Part shown: positions 9,258 through 19,303 of the stretch, piece after piece
How positions within the stretch are numbered: the stretch's first letter is position 1
Layout of the letters: the number at the start of each line of letters is the position of its first letter
Source of the DNA: Rhodococcus sp. HNM0563
GTDB lineage: Bacteria > Actinomycetota > Actinomycetes > Mycobacteriales > Mycobacteriaceae
DNA: 64,000 nucleotides
Reading direction: 5' to 3'
NCBI RefSeq assembly: GCF_012726195.1
Contig: NZ_JAASAF010000001.1
Location: forward strand, 310,001 to 374,000
Translations under genes and position numbers: made by a program
Notes under the pieces: generated by a model
What the model was told of the DNA's origin: nothing
Databases searched by the model: none
The model's input: only the letters and a program-made list of their open reading frames with translations

Positions 9258-9307
9258 GGGTAGCGGGGTGTTCACAAGGCCACACTTTATCCGACCCGGA
9301 ATGGAAT

Positions 9308-9321
9308 CGGACCGCAGTCCG
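9308..9321. promoter_or_regulatory. Short inverted repeat, candidate TetR operator
   Basis: CGGAC and GTCCG form 5-bp arms around a 4-bp centre in the gap between the divergent TetR regulator and FMN reductase genes. A TATGCT hexamer two bases further on (9324-9329) could be the reductase -10 box, which would place the repeat where a repressor blocks RNA polymerase. The arms are short and could be chance. Confidence 0.3.
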
Positions 9322-9365
9322 GTTATGCTCGGCGTAGTTGCTTCCCAGATTTTAAGGATCCGATC

Positions 9366-9929
9366 ATGGCCCAGACCCGAGTTCTCGCCCTCGTCGGCAG
9401 CCTGCGTACCGCAGCTGTCACCCGCCAGCTTGCGGAGACCGCCGTCGCAGTTTCGCCCGACGAAGTCGAGGTCACCGTGTACGAGGGCCTCGCAGAGGTC
9501 CCCTTCTACAACGAAGATCTCGACGGCGAGACCGTTCCGGCCGCTGCTGCTGCGCTGCGCGATGCTGCCGCGGACGCGGACGCGTTTCTGCTCGTCACGC
9601 CCGAGTACAACGGCACCATCTCTGCCGTTCTCAAGAACGCCATCGATTGGCTCTCCCGGCCGTACGGTGTGGGCGCGATGACAGGCAAGCCGGTCGCTGT
9701 CGTGAGTCAGTCGCCGAGCCAGAACGCAGGCAAATGGGCGCTCGAAGACACGACGAAGGCTGCCGGTATCGCCGGTGGCAAGGTCATCGAGGGTGGATCA
9801 CTCACCATCGGAGAGACCTTCGGTAAGTTCGGCGAGGCGCATGCCAAGGAGCACGCTCAGACCGCCGAGCAGATCTCTGCCGTGGTGGTCGCGCTCGCCG
9901 ATGCGAAGGCAGCTCTCGCCAGCGCCTGA
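9366..9929 (+). CDS. NADPH-dependent FMN reductase (flavodoxin-fold, azoreductase/quinone reductase type)
   Basis: The 187-residue product fits the NADPH-dependent FMN reductase family, which reduces flavins, quinones or chromate using NAD(P)H. Visible elements are LVGSLR near the N-terminus (phosphate-binding loop), the VTPEYNGTISAVLKNAIDW signature of the FMN site, and KPVAVVSQSP. AAGGATC lies just upstream of ATG 9366. Divergent from a TetR gene that probably controls it, and followed by a strong bidirectional terminator. Confidence 0.9.
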   Translation: MAQTRVLALVGSLRTAAVTRQLAETAVAVSPDEVEVTVYEGLAEVPFYNEDLDGETVPAAAAALRDAAADADAFLLVTPEYNGTISAVLKNAIDWLSRPYGVGAMTGKPVAVVSQSPSQNAGKWALEDTTKAAGIAGGKVIEGGSLTIGETFGKFGEAHAKEHAQTAEQISAVVVALADAKAALASA

Positions 9930-9941
9930 TCATGACTTTCG

Positions 9942-9988
9942 CATGGGAACGGGCCGGAAACCTCAGAGGCTTCCGGCCCGTTCCCATG
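9942..9988. terminator. Strong hairpin terminator between convergent genes
   Basis: An 18-bp perfect stem, CATGGGAACGGGCCGGAA (9942-9959) with its reverse complement at 9971-9988, around an 11-base loop that can itself form CCTC-A-GAGG. It sits between the FMN reductase stop and the convergent siderophore-protein stop and probably serves both strands. No clear U-tract follows, as is common in actinobacteria. Confidence 0.8.
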
Positions 9989-10022
9989 TCGATATCGGAG
10001 CGCGTCGCCGCCGGGTGCTGGG

Positions 10023-11047
10023 TCAGCCGAGCGCGTCGACGATGCGATCGATGACGTTGGTCGCGCTGTAGTAATCGAGACGGAAGCTGTCGTAGCCGAG
10101 CGCGTAGACGGCGTCGTTCTGGACCGACTTCGTGTTGGCCAGCGTCGGATCGGTCTTCAAGCGGTCGGCGTCCTCCGGTAGGGCGTTGATGATGAACGTG
10201 TTCGCTCCGGTCAGCGCCAGCGACAGGTTCTCGGTCGCCACGGCGATGATGTCCGAGCGTCCCGCAGCGGCTGCTCCTGCCGTCTCGGGAACGGACGCGA
10301 TCTCGAATCCCAGCCGGGTGGCGAGGCGGCCCTGAGCGGACTCGCCGGTGAAGACCCGGGAATCCTCTGGGGAGTTGTAGGTGAGGATGCTCACCGTGTT
10401 CTCCTCGGCGAGTGCGGGTGCGATCGCGGTCTTCGCTTCGTCGACCTTGGTGTCGAACTCGTGAAGAAGCTCGTCCGCCCGCTCCTCTGCGCCGACGGCC
10501 TCGGCCATCTGCACCGTCAGGTCCTGCCACGACTTGTCCGAGTAGTCGTAGACGAGGGTCGGTGCAATCCGGGAGAGAAGTTCGACCTGATCGAGGGTGG
10601 AATCTGCACCGCTCGACGAGACGACGATGAGATCCGGTGTCGCTGCGGTGATCGCCTCGATATTGGGCTCGCCCTGGTAGAGGGTCTCGACGTCGCGGTC
10701 GGCTGCGATATCGGCCCATTGTGTGAACAGGCCGTTCTCGTCGGTGACTGTGCTCGGCGGCTGCGCGGCGGTGCCGTACAGCGGTGCATCGAGGGCGAGC
10801 AGGGTACCGGTGAGGGTCACGCTCGTCGACACGATCCGTTCGGGTTGGGCATCGAGGGTGACGGGGCCCTCGGAGGTCTCCACGGTGCGCGGCCATTCCC
10901 CGCTCGATTGGGTGGCAGGCTCGAAGCCTCCTCATTCGACTCGGTACCGGACGAGCACGCCGTCATGGTGACTCCGAGTGCCAGGGCGCCGGCGGCCGCC
11001 ACCAGGCGGGCGCCGCGACTACGGCGGCGGTGCAATGTTGTGGACAA
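10023..11047 (-). pseudogene. Siderophore ABC transporter substrate-binding lipoprotein, interrupted by a frameshift
   Basis: The signal peptide and the binding domain are in different frames. Starting at TTG 11047, directly after AGGAGG with 6-base spacing, one frame encodes a lipoprotein signal ending TMTAC (lipid Cys at 31) and SSGTESNEEA. The rest of a FecB/FepB-type periplasmic domain (WPRTVETSEGPVTLDAQPER onward, to 10023) is in the next frame, which opens only after a TGA at 10932-10934. One missing base between about 10932 and 10884 explains this. A gene that starts only at GTG 10883 would lack export. The domain has the family hallmarks QPERIVS and PNIEAITAATPDLIV. Either a sequencing error or a real loss of function; I cannot tell which. 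An IdeR-like iron box lies 50 bp upstream of the start. Confidence 0.75.
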
Positions 11048-11096
11048 GATCTTCCTCCTGCGTGCTGATGCCGAGACCGGCATTGCAATCCTACGG

Positions 11097-11115
11097 TTAG
11101 GCCAGCGTTACCTAA
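11097..11115. promoter_or_regulatory. IdeR/DtxR-type iron box
   Basis: TTAGGCCAGCGTTACCTAA agrees with the recalled 19-bp IdeR consensus (TTAGGTTAGGCTAACCTAA) at 14 of 19 positions, including both complete outer arms TTAGG and CCTAA. It lies between the divergent siderophore-binding lipoprotein (start 11047) and the molybdenum hydroxylase operon (start 11224), so iron-loaded IdeR would repress one or both. IdeR control of siderophore uptake is well known; control of the oxidoreductase side is inference. Confidence 0.75.
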
Positions 11116-11223
11116 ATCACGGGGTTGCCATGGCTCGATATCTGCGATTCCGCCGGCAAACGATTGGAACGAGTCGCCGACGGGAATGCCCAGTGCACAG
11201 CCCACCGTTCGGAAGGTTCGCTC

Positions 11224-11799
11224 ATGGCAACGGAAAACGTATCGGCCTCCGTCTCGAACGGATACGAGCGCGACATAGTGCTCCATGTCGACGGCGCAGA
11301 ACGGCGCGTCAGGGTCGATGTGCGTACCACTGTTCTCGACGCGCTTCGCGATCGTCTCGACATCATCTCTGCAAAGAAAGGGTGCGATCACGGTCAGTGC
11401 GGGTCGTGCACCGTACTGCTCGACGGCCGCCGTGCCGTGGCCTGTCTCGCTCTCGCGGTCTCCCACGAGGGGGCGCATATCGTCACTGCCTCCGGGCTGT
11501 CCTCCGAGGGCAAGTTGCATCCACTTCAGCAGCGGTTCATCGACGACGATGCGTTCCAGTGCGGGTACTGCACGCCCGGTCAGATCTGTTCTGCAGTCGG
11601 GATGCTCGACGAGGCTGCGCACGGAAGTCCCAGCTACGTCACCGAGGATCTCGACTCGACTGTCGCTCTCGACGGCAACGAGATCCGTGAGCGAATGAGC
11701 GGAAATCTGTGCCGGTGCGGGGCATATCCGAACATCGTTGCTGCGATCGCCGAGATCGCGCGAGAAAGACCGGGCGTATCGACCGGAGGGCGCGAGTGA
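11224..11799 (+). CDS. Molybdenum hydroxylase, [2Fe-2S] small subunit (PaoA/XdhC type)
   Basis: This 191-residue subunit passes electrons between the Moco and FAD subunits of a xanthine oxidase-family enzyme. It has a plant-ferredoxin-like first cluster (C54, C59, C62, C74; CDHGQCGSCTV) and a helical second cluster domain (C113, C116 in CGYCTPGQ and C163, C165 in CRCG), the standard eight cysteines. I start at ATG 11224 (MATENV), preceded by GGAAGG; an in-frame start 99 bases upstream would run through the promoter region. No long twin-arginine leader is visible, unlike the periplasmic E. coli PaoA, so the enzyme is probably cytoplasmic. First gene of a three-gene operon. Confidence 0.92.
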   Translation: MATENVSASVSNGYERDIVLHVDGAERRVRVDVRTTVLDALRDRLDIISAKKGCDHGQCGSCTVLLDGRRAVACLALAVSHEGAHIVTASGLSSEGKLHPLQQRFIDDDAFQCGYCTPGQICSAVGMLDEAAHGSPSYVTEDLDSTVALDGNEIRERMSGNLCRCGAYPNIVAAIAEIARERPGVSTGGRE

Positions 11800-12800
11800 T
11801 GAAGCTGTTGCGCTACGAACGGGCTACGGACCCAGCCGGTGCGGTCGCGCTCGTCCATGACAACCCCGATGCCACATTTCTTGCAGGAGGGACCAATCTC
11901 GTCGACAACCTGAAACTCGGAGTCGAGACACCTGGCCTGCTGGTCGATATCTCGCGACTGTCGCTCGACGACATCGTCGACGCTGCGGACGGTGGCGTCC
12001 GCATCGGCGCCAACGTGCGGAACAGCGATCTCGCCGCGCATCGGGTGGTGCGGCGGCGCTATCCGATGCTGGCCCGTGCGTTGCTCTCGGGCGCTTCGCC
12101 GCAGCTGAGGAATTCGGCGACCACGGGAGGCAACCTTCTGCAGCGCACCCGGTGTGTGTACTTTCGTGACCTGTCGACGCCGTGCAACAAGCGCGAACCC
12201 GGCAGCGGATGTTCGGCCCTCGGCGGCTACACGCGGTATCACGCGCTGTTCGGGGCGTCCGATCGATGCGTCGCGACCCACCCGTCCGACATGGCGGTGG
12301 CGATGCTCGCTCTCGATGCCGAAGCCGTCGTCCTCGGTCCGGAAGGGGAACGGGCCATCCCGATCGAAGAGTTGTACCGACTGCCCGGGGACACACCCGA
12401 ACTCGACACCACTCTTGCCCGCGATGACCTCGTTGTAGGCGTCCATATTCCCGCACCGCAGGGTAGTGCCTCTGACTACCGCAAAGTGAGGGATCGCGCA
12501 GCGTTTGCGTTCGCCCTGGTGTCGGTCGCGGCGGAACTGACCGTGAGCGACGGTGCGATCAGTGGTTGCCGACTCGCGTTCGGTGGAGTGTCGCACAGGC
12601 CATGGCGTGCACACCGTGCCGAGGAGATGCTGCTCGGGCAGTCCCCGAGTGACGAGGCGTTCACCGCGGCGGCGGACGCCGAACTCGCCGCCGCCCGGCC
12701 GGTCGACGGGAACGCCTTCAAGGTGACGTTGCTTCGGCGCACCGTCGTCGCTGTACTGCGCGACCTCGCCCACCGCATCTCTCGGGAGGAGTTCGCATGA
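11799..12800 (+). CDS. Molybdenum hydroxylase, FAD-binding medium subunit with extra [4Fe-4S] loop (PaoB type)
   Basis: A 333-residue FAD subunit of the xanthine oxidase family: FLAGGTNLVDNLKLG (27-41) and TTGGNLLQRTRC are the FAD-binding motifs. Between residues 119 and 157 it carries four cysteines (C119, C129, C138, C157) in RTRCVYFRD, STPCNK, GSGCSA and DRCVATHPSD, the same arrangement as the additional [4Fe-4S] cluster of E. coli PaoB and of 4-hydroxybenzoyl-CoA reductase. This separates it from ordinary xanthine dehydrogenase FAD subunits and points to an aldehyde oxidoreductase of PaoABC type. Its ATG overlaps the previous stop by one base (TGATG). Confidence 0.9.
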   Translation: MKLLRYERATDPAGAVALVHDNPDATFLAGGTNLVDNLKLGVETPGLLVDISRLSLDDIVDAADGGVRIGANVRNSDLAAHRVVRRRYPMLARALLSGASPQLRNSATTGGNLLQRTRCVYFRDLSTPCNKREPGSGCSALGGYTRYHALFGASDRCVATHPSDMAVAMLALDAEAVVLGPEGERAIPIEELYRLPGDTPELDTTLARDDLVVGVHIPAPQGSASDYRKVRDRAAFAFALVSVAAELTVSDGAISGCRLAFGGVSHRPWRAHRAEEMLLGQSPSDEAFTAAADAELAAARPVDGNAFKVTLLRRTVVAVLRDLAHRISREEFA

Positions 12801-14887
12801 GGCGCCTCGAAAACCGTGCCATCGGCACGTCGACTGCACGGGTGGACGGATCGAGAAAGGTGACGGGAACCGCGCCGTATGCATACGAGCATCACGTTTC
12901 CGATCCTGCGTATCTCGTACCTGCGACCGCGACGATCGCGCGCGGCCGTGTGCAGACCATCGACACGGTAGCGGCACGGGCGGTTCCCGGAGTGCTGGCT
13001 GTGCTCTCTCCCTTCGATGCCCCACGTCTTACCGCCGAAGCGGAAGGCGAGTATTTCGTCCTTCAGAGCCCGGATGTCCTGTATCGGGGGCAGATGGTTG
13101 CGGCTGTGATCGCGGAGACGCCCGAAGTGGCCAGGCAGGCTTGCGATCTGTTGATCATCGACTACGCGCCGCAGCCGCATGATGTGGCATTTCGGCACGA
13201 TCACCCGGCGATGTATGCGCCGGAGAAAGCCAATGGCGGTTATCCCGCAGACAGCGAACGCGGCGACGTCGACGCTGTGTTCGATACTGCTGAGATCGTT
13301 GTCGACCAGTGGTATTCGACCCCCGAGGAACACAACAATCCGCTCGAACCACACACGGTGGTGGCGTTGTGGGAACACGACGAGTTGACACTCTACGATT
13401 CGACTCAGCACCCGCACGGAGTGGTGGACGCACTCGCGCCCGTTCTGGGTATCGATCCCGCGCAGATCCGCGTGATCTGCCCGTATATCGGTGGGGGATT
13501 CGGATCGAAGGGCGCGCCCCATGCGCATGACGTGCTCGCCTCCATGGCCGCACGCATGCTACCGGGACGCGCGGTGAAGTTCGCGGTCTCACGACAGGAC
13601 ATGTTCGGCTACGTCGGATACCGAGCCCCGACGTCGTCACACGTGCGTATCGCGGCCGATCGCAACGGCAGGCTCGAGGGAATGATCCACGAGGCATACA
13701 CGCAGTCGTCGCACGTCGCGGAGTTCGTCGAGCAGGCCGCGGTGTCGGCCAGAAGCCTGTACCGGGTACCGAACCTGAGGACCGCCCACCGGGCGGTGGC
13801 ATTGGACGTGCCCGCGCCGTTCTGGATGCGGGCTCCCGGTGAGGCACCCGGGATGTACGCCGGGGAAGTTGCGATGGACGAACTCGCGACCGCGTGCGGA
13901 ATCGACCCGATCGAACTGCGTATTCGTAACGAACCCGAGGTGGACCCGGAGACCGGGGCGACGTGGTCGTCGCGGAGGCTGGTCGAGTGCCTCCAGGAGG
14001 GTGCACGACGGTTCGGCTGGGATCCGGACGATCGCGAACCAGGGCTTCGACGTCACGGGCGGTGGCTCACCGGCACGGGTGTCGCGGTCGCCACATATCC
14101 GCATATGGTCAATCCCGGCTCGGGAGCAACGATCCATCACGAAGGCGACGACCGGTTCATTGTGCGGATCGCTGCAGCGGACCTGGGGACAGGTGCGTGG
14201 ACGGCCTTGACCCTCATTGCCGCGGACGCGCTCGGCTGCAACGTGGAGAACGTGCGCGTCGAGATCGGCGACAGCGCGTTGCCCAACGCGACCGTCGCCG
14301 GAGGGTCGTCGGGTACCTCATCGTGGGGCACCGCGATCGTCACGGCTGCCGAGGAATTCCGGAAACGATTCGGAGACCGACCCGAAGCCGGCGCCGAGGT
14401 GACAGCGACGGCAGGGGAGAATCGAGAGCTCGAGCATCACCGTGCTCAGTCGTACGGCGCACATTTCGTGGAGGTCCACGTCGATTCCGACACCGGTGAG
14501 ATCAGGGTGCCGAGAATGCTGGGAATGTTCTCCGTGGGGCGGGTGATCAATCCCCGCACGGCCCGCTCCCAGTTCATCGGGGGAATGTGCTTCGGCATCT
14601 CGATGGCGCTGTTCGAGGAAAGCGTTCGTGACGATCGCTTCGGGCACGTCGTGAATCACGATCTGGCCGAGTATCACGTGCCCACCCACGCCGACATCGG
14701 CGAGGTCGACGCCGGGTGGCTCGATGAGGACGATATGCGGGCCACACCAACGGGGTCGCGAGGCGTCGGGGAGATCGGCATCGTCGGGAGTGCAGCTGCT
14801 GTCGTCAACGCGTTGTGGCACGCGACGGGAGTTCGGGTGAGAGATCTGCCCGCACGCCTCGAGGACGTGTTCCAGGCGCTGCCCTGA
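12797..14887 (+). CDS. Molybdenum hydroxylase, Moco-binding large subunit (PaoC/YagR type)
   Basis: The catalytic subunit of 696 residues, slightly shorter than E. coli PaoC (about 730). It has GGGFGSKGAPHAH, the MRAPGEAPGMYAGEVAMDELA motif around the substrate arginine, and near the C-terminus GSRGVGEIGIVG with the catalytic glutamate at about 659. With the [4Fe-4S]-bearing FAD subunit upstream this suggests oxidation of aromatic or other aldehydes to acids; substrate specificity cannot be read from sequence. It overlaps the FAD subunit by 4 bases (ATGA). No XdhC/PaoD-like maturation factor is present next to it, so the chaperone must be elsewhere. Confidence 0.9.
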   Translation: MRRLENRAIGTSTARVDGSRKVTGTAPYAYEHHVSDPAYLVPATATIARGRVQTIDTVAARAVPGVLAVLSPFDAPRLTAEAEGEYFVLQSPDVLYRGQMVAAVIAETPEVARQACDLLIIDYAPQPHDVAFRHDHPAMYAPEKANGGYPADSERGDVDAVFDTAEIVVDQWYSTPEEHNNPLEPHTVVALWEHDELTLYDSTQHPHGVVDALAPVLGIDPAQIRVICPYIGGGFGSKGAPHAHDVLASMAARMLPGRAVKFAVSRQDMFGYVGYRAPTSSHVRIAADRNGRLEGMIHEAYTQSSHVAEFVEQAAVSARSLYRVPNLRTAHRAVALDVPAPFWMRAPGEAPGMYAGEVAMDELATACGIDPIELRIRNEPEVDPETGATWSSRRLVECLQEGARRFGWDPDDREPGLRRHGRWLTGTGVAVATYPHMVNPGSGATIHHEGDDRFIVRIAAADLGTGAWTALTLIAADALGCNVENVRVEIGDSALPNATVAGGSSGTSSWGTAIVTAAEEFRKRFGDRPEAGAEVTATAGENRELEHHRAQSYGAHFVEVHVDSDTGEIRVPRMLGMFSVGRVINPRTARSQFIGGMCFGISMALFEESVRDDRFGHVVNHDLAEYHVPTHADIGEVDAGWLDEDDMRATPTGSRGVGEIGIVGSAAAVVNALWHATGVRVRDLPARLEDVFQALP

Positions 14888-14895
14888 CCGCAACG

Positions 14896-14934
14896 GTGAC
14901 GCGTCCCACCGCACTTGTCGGTGGATCGCGTCAC
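14896..14934 (+). terminator. Imperfect hairpin terminator after the molybdenum hydroxylase operon
   Basis: GTGACGCG-TC-CCACCG (14896-14911) pairs with CGGTGG-AT-CGCGTCAC (14919-14934) as 8 + 6 base pairs around a 2x2 mismatch, with a 7-base loop, starting 9 bases after the stop. It occupies the start of the 327-bp gap before nrdH; the rest of that gap holds the NrdR-like boxes and an untranslated leader, with no gene. Confidence 0.6.
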
Positions 14935-15035
14935 ACTGTGTGGAAACGCCCGTGAAAGGCGGTGCCGACACGCCGCTCGAGCACCTGATCCGAAGGCGGG
15001 AAAGTCAGGCGACCTGCGAATATCAAGAATGTAAC

Positions 15036-15083
15036 TCACAACATCCTGGGTTCTATGTATCCGTCGGGCACAAGGTGTAGTGT
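15036..15083. promoter_or_regulatory. Pair of NrdR-like boxes upstream of nrdH
   Basis: Two 16-bp elements, TCACAACATCCTGGGT (15036-15051) and GCACAAGGTGTAGTGT (15068-15083), match the recalled NrdR consensus acaCwAtATaTwGtgt at 11 and 12 of 16 positions and lie exactly 32 bp apart, three helical turns. Paired 16-bp boxes separated by 15-16 bp are the known NrdR arrangement. NrdR would shut off the operon when dATP is high. Confidence 0.65.
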
Positions 15084-15214
15084 CTAGACCGTTGGAAGCC
15101 CACAACGTGATCGATCCCTCGGGGAAGTGGGATCGAGTTGGTTCGATGGGCGTTCCTCCGTCGCGCAGCAGTCAGTCTTCCGGCCGGTCAGGGCCGTGTG
15201 AAAGAGGGGTTTTC

Positions 15215-15445
15215 ATGAGCATCACCGTCTACACCAAGCCTGCTTGCGTCCAGTGCAATGCCACCTATCGTGCCCTCGACAAGGCCGGTATCGACTACTC
15301 GGTCGTCGACATCTCCGAGGACCCCGAAGCCCGCGATTACGTGATGGCGCTGGGCTACCTCCAGGCGCCCGTTGTGGTGGCCGGCGAGGATCACTGGTCG
15401 GGGTTCCGTCCCGATCGCATCAAGGCGCTTGCGGTCGCAGCCTGA
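15215..15445 (+). CDS. nrdH: Glutaredoxin-like electron donor NrdH
   Basis: A 76-residue redoxin that reduces class Ib ribonucleotide reductase. It starts MSITVYTKPACVQC with the redox pair C11/C14 and the typical NrdH ending WSGFRPDRIKAL. ATG 15215 follows AAAGAGGGG; an in-frame start further up (15080) would add 45 residues without family character and would begin inside an NrdR-like box. First gene of nrdHI-nrdE-nrdF. Confidence 0.95.
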   Translation: MSITVYTKPACVQCNATYRALDKAGIDYSVVDISEDPEARDYVMALGYLQAPVVVAGEDHWSGFRPDRIKALAVAA

Positions 15446-15526
15446 CCCCACGCGGCCCGCCGCGGCAGTACGACCACCGCAATCCGGACCGGTCTTCACA
15501 ATCGACCGAAAAGTTGGTGAGTACCG

Positions 15527-15979
15527 ATGACCTCGCAGGGATCAACCCCGGGGACGTCTCTGGTCTACTTCTCGAGCGCATCCGAGAACACCCACCGGTT
15601 CGTGCAGAAACTCGGGATCCCGGCAATCCGGATCCCGCTGCACGACCGCGGGGTCGCGTTCGAAGTTCACACTCCGTACGTATTGATCCTGCCTACGTAC
15701 GGGGGCGGCACCAACATCACGGGTCGCGACACGAATTTCGTGCCCAAACAGGTGATCCGATTCTTGAACAACGAGCACAACCGGAGTCTTATTCGCGGGG
15801 TGATCGCGGCAGGAAACACCAATTTCGGTGAATCGTTCTGTTTCGCGGGCGACATCGTCTCGCGAAAGTGCAAGGTGCCGTATCTGTATCGGTTCGAATT
15901 GATGGGCACAGCCGACGACGTCGAGCGCGTTCGAGATGGTCTCGCGCAATTCTGGGGGCAGAGCCTCCGGACGGCATAA
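15527..15979 (+). CDS. nrdI: Class Ib RNR flavodoxin NrdI
   Basis: NrdI is the small flavodoxin that generates the oxidant for assembling the dimanganese-tyrosyl radical in NrdF. The 150-residue product has [15 protein letters not shown] as the FMN phosphate loop, LPTYGGG and [14 protein letters not shown], all NrdI signatures. It lies 81 bp after nrdH, with 94 bp to nrdE; all four genes run the same way with no terminator seen between them. Confidence 0.95.
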   Translation: MTSQGSTPGTSLVYFSSASENTHRFVQKLGIPAIRIPLHDRGVAFEVHTPYVLILPTYGGGTNITGRDTNFVPKQVIRFLNNEHNRSLIRGVIAAGNTNFGESFCFAGDIVSRKCKVPYLYRFELMGTADDVERVRDGLAQFWGQSLRTA

Positions 15980-16073
15980 CGCACAGGCGGGCTGCGGCCC
16001 GCAGTTCTCGAGTACCGCGCGCCCGCCGGCTGCGCGGCTGATTTCATACCTTCCGATATGTAGGGGCAGCACT

Positions 16074-18230
16074 GTGACCATTACCGATCCTGCTCGGACG
16101 ACGAGCGCAGCGGCAGACGAGTCGCTCGACTACCACGCACTCAACGCGATGTTGAACCTGTACGGCCCGAACGGCGAGATCCAGTTCGACAAGGATGTGG
16201 CCGCCGCACGCCAGTACTTCCTGCAGCATGTCAACCAGAACACAGTCTTCTTCCACAACCTCGACGAGAAGCTCGACTACCTCGTAGAGGAGAAGTACTA
16301 CGAGCCCGAGGTTCTGGACAAATACTCGCGCGACTTTGTCAAATCACTGTTCCAGCAGGCGTATTCGAAGAAGTTCCGCTTCCCGACGTTCCTCGGTGCA
16401 TTCAAGTACTACACCTCGTACACGCTCAAGACGTTCGACGGCAAGCGATACCTCGAGCGTTTCGAGGACCGCGTGTGCATGGTGGCGCTGACCTTGGCCG
16501 ACGGCGACGAGATCCTCGCCCGGCACCTCGTCGACGAGATCATCTCCGGCCGTTTCCAGCCGGCGACCCCGACCTTCCTCAACTCCGGCAAGATGCAGCG
16601 CGGCGAGCCCGTGTCGTGCTTCCTGTTGCGCATCGAGGACAACATGGAGTCGATCGGTCGCTCGATCAACTCGGCGTTGCAGCTGTCGAAGCGCGGTGGT
16701 GGAGTTGCCTTGCTGCTCACCAATATCCGTGAGCACGGTGCGCCGATCAAGAAGATCGAGAACCAGTCGTCGGGTGTCATCCCGATCATGAAGCTGCTCG
16801 AGGATTCGTTCTCGTACGCCAACCAGCTCGGTGCCCGTCAGGGTGCCGGTGCGGTGTACCTGCATGCGCACCACCCCGACATCTACCGCTTCCTCGACAC
16901 CAAGCGTGAGAACGCCGACGAGAAGATCCGCATCAAGACGTTGTCGCTCGGTGTCGTGATCCCCGACATCACGTTCGAGCTGGCGAAGCGGAACGAGGAC
17001 ATGTACCTCTTCTCGCCGTACGACGTCGAGCGCGTCTACGGTGTGCCGTTCGCCGACATCGATGTCACTGAGAAGTACTACGAGATGGTCGACGACAAGC
17101 GCATCCGCAAGTCGAAGATCAAGGCACGCGAATTCTTCCAGACGGTCGCGGAGCTGCAGTTCGAGTCCGGTTACCCGTACGTCATGTTCGAGGACACTGT
17201 CAACCGCGCGAATCCCATCGCGGGCAAGATCACCCATTCGAACCTGTGCTCCGAGATCCTCCAGGTCTCGACGCCGTCGGAGTTCAACGACGACCTGTCC
17301 TACAGCCATGTGGGCAAGGACATCTCGTGCAACCTCGGCTCGCTCAACATCGCGAAGACCATGGACTCACCTGACTTCTCGCAGACCATCGAGGTCGCGA
17401 TCCGTGGCCTGACCGCGGTTTCCGACCAGACGAGCATCGCGTCGGTGCCGTCGATCGAGAAGGGTAACAACGAGTCCCACGCCATCGGCCTCGGCCAGAT
17501 GAACCTGCACGGCTACCTGGCGCGCGAGCGCATCTTCTACGGCTCGGCCGAGGGTATCGACTTCACGAACATCTACTTCTACACGGTGCTGTTCCACGCG
17601 CTGCGCGCATCGAACCGCATCGCCATCGAACGCGGCACCCATTTCAAGGGGTTCCCGGAGTCGAAGTACGCGTCGGGTGAGTTCTTCGACAAGTACACCG
17701 AGCAGGCCTGGGAGCCGGAGACGGATCGCGTGCGCGCCCTGTTCGCCGACGCAGGCGTAACCATCCCCACCCAGAGCGATTGGCGCGAGCTGAAGGCGTC
17801 CGTGCAGGAGCACGGCATCTACAACCAGAACCTCCAGGCCGTTCCCCCGACCGGATCGATCTCGTACATCAACAACTCCACCAGCTCCATCCACCCGGTG
17901 GCGTCGAAGGTCGAGATCCGCAAGGAAGGCAAGATCGGTCGCGTCTACTACCCCGCGCCGTACCTGACCAACGACAATCTGGACTACTACCAGGACGCGT
18001 ACGAGATCGGGTACGAGAAGATCATCGACACCTACGCGGCGGCCACGCAGCACGTCGACCAGGGCCTGTCGCTGACTCTGTTCTTCAAGGACACGGTCTC
18101 CACCCGCGATGTGAACAAGGCCCAGATCTACGCGTGGCGAAAGGGAATCAAGACGTTGTACTACATCCGCCTGCGTCAGATGGCCCTCGAAGGGACCGAG
18201 GTGGACAACTGCGTCTCCTGCATGTTGTGA
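16074..18230 (+). CDS. nrdE: Ribonucleoside-diphosphate reductase class Ib alpha subunit NrdE
   Basis: The catalytic subunit that reduces NDPs to dNDPs. From GTG 16074 ([10 protein letters not shown]) it has 718 residues, the normal NrdE length, after AGGGG. Visible are [15 protein letters not shown] around the substrate-cysteine, SNLCSEIL with the radical-site Asn/Cys/Glu, [10 protein letters not shown], and the C-terminal tail NCVSCML whose cysteine pair is re-reduced by NrdH. The absence of a long N-terminal ATP-cone agrees with class Ib. Confidence 0.97.
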   Translation: MTITDPARTTSAAADESLDYHALNAMLNLYGPNGEIQFDKDVAAARQYFLQHVNQNTVFFHNLDEKLDYLVEEKYYEPEVLDKYSRDFVKSLFQQAYSKKFRFPTFLGAFKYYTSYTLKTFDGKRYLERFEDRVCMVALTLADGDEILARHLVDEIISGRFQPATPTFLNSGKMQRGEPVSCFLLRIEDNMESIGRSINSALQLSKRGGGVALLLTNIREHGAPIKKIENQSSGVIPIMKLLEDSFSYANQLGARQGAGAVYLHAHHPDIYRFLDTKRENADEKIRIKTLSLGVVIPDITFELAKRNEDMYLFSPYDVERVYGVPFADIDVTEKYYEMVDDKRIRKSKIKAREFFQTVAELQFESGYPYVMFEDTVNRANPIAGKITHSNLCSEILQVSTPSEFNDDLSYSHVGKDISCNLGSLNIAKTMDSPDFSQTIEVAIRGLTAVSDQTSIASVPSIEKGNNESHAIGLGQMNLHGYLARERIFYGSAEGIDFTNIYFYTVLFHALRASNRIAIERGTHFKGFPESKYASGEFFDKYTEQAWEPETDRVRALFADAGVTIPTQSDWRELKASVQEHGIYNQNLQAVPPTGSISYINNSTSSIHPVASKVEIRKEGKIGRVYYPAPYLTNDNLDYYQDAYEIGYEKIIDTYAAATQHVDQGLSLTLFFKDTVSTRDVNKAQIYAWRKGIKTLYYIRLRQMALEGTEVDNCVSCML

Positions 18231-18277
18231 CCTCTGTCGAGACAGTCCTTGCACCAGCACACAATTCAGGTAGGTAA

Positions 18278-19282
<1,005 letters not shown>

Positions 19283-19303
19283 TTCCCGTGTAGAAGCCCC
19301 ACA

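Noticed and set aside
9802-10935. Leftward frame crossing the FMN reductase end, the terminator and the siderophore-protein gene
   Set aside because: Considered when tracing the frameshift. It is the third, Arg-rich frame and runs through a strong terminator hairpin; it contains no part of the binding-protein domain.
10023-11047. Programmed frameshifting to make the siderophore lipoprotein
   Set aside because: No homopolymer slippery run, downstream stem or conserved precedent is visible; a lost base is the simpler reading.
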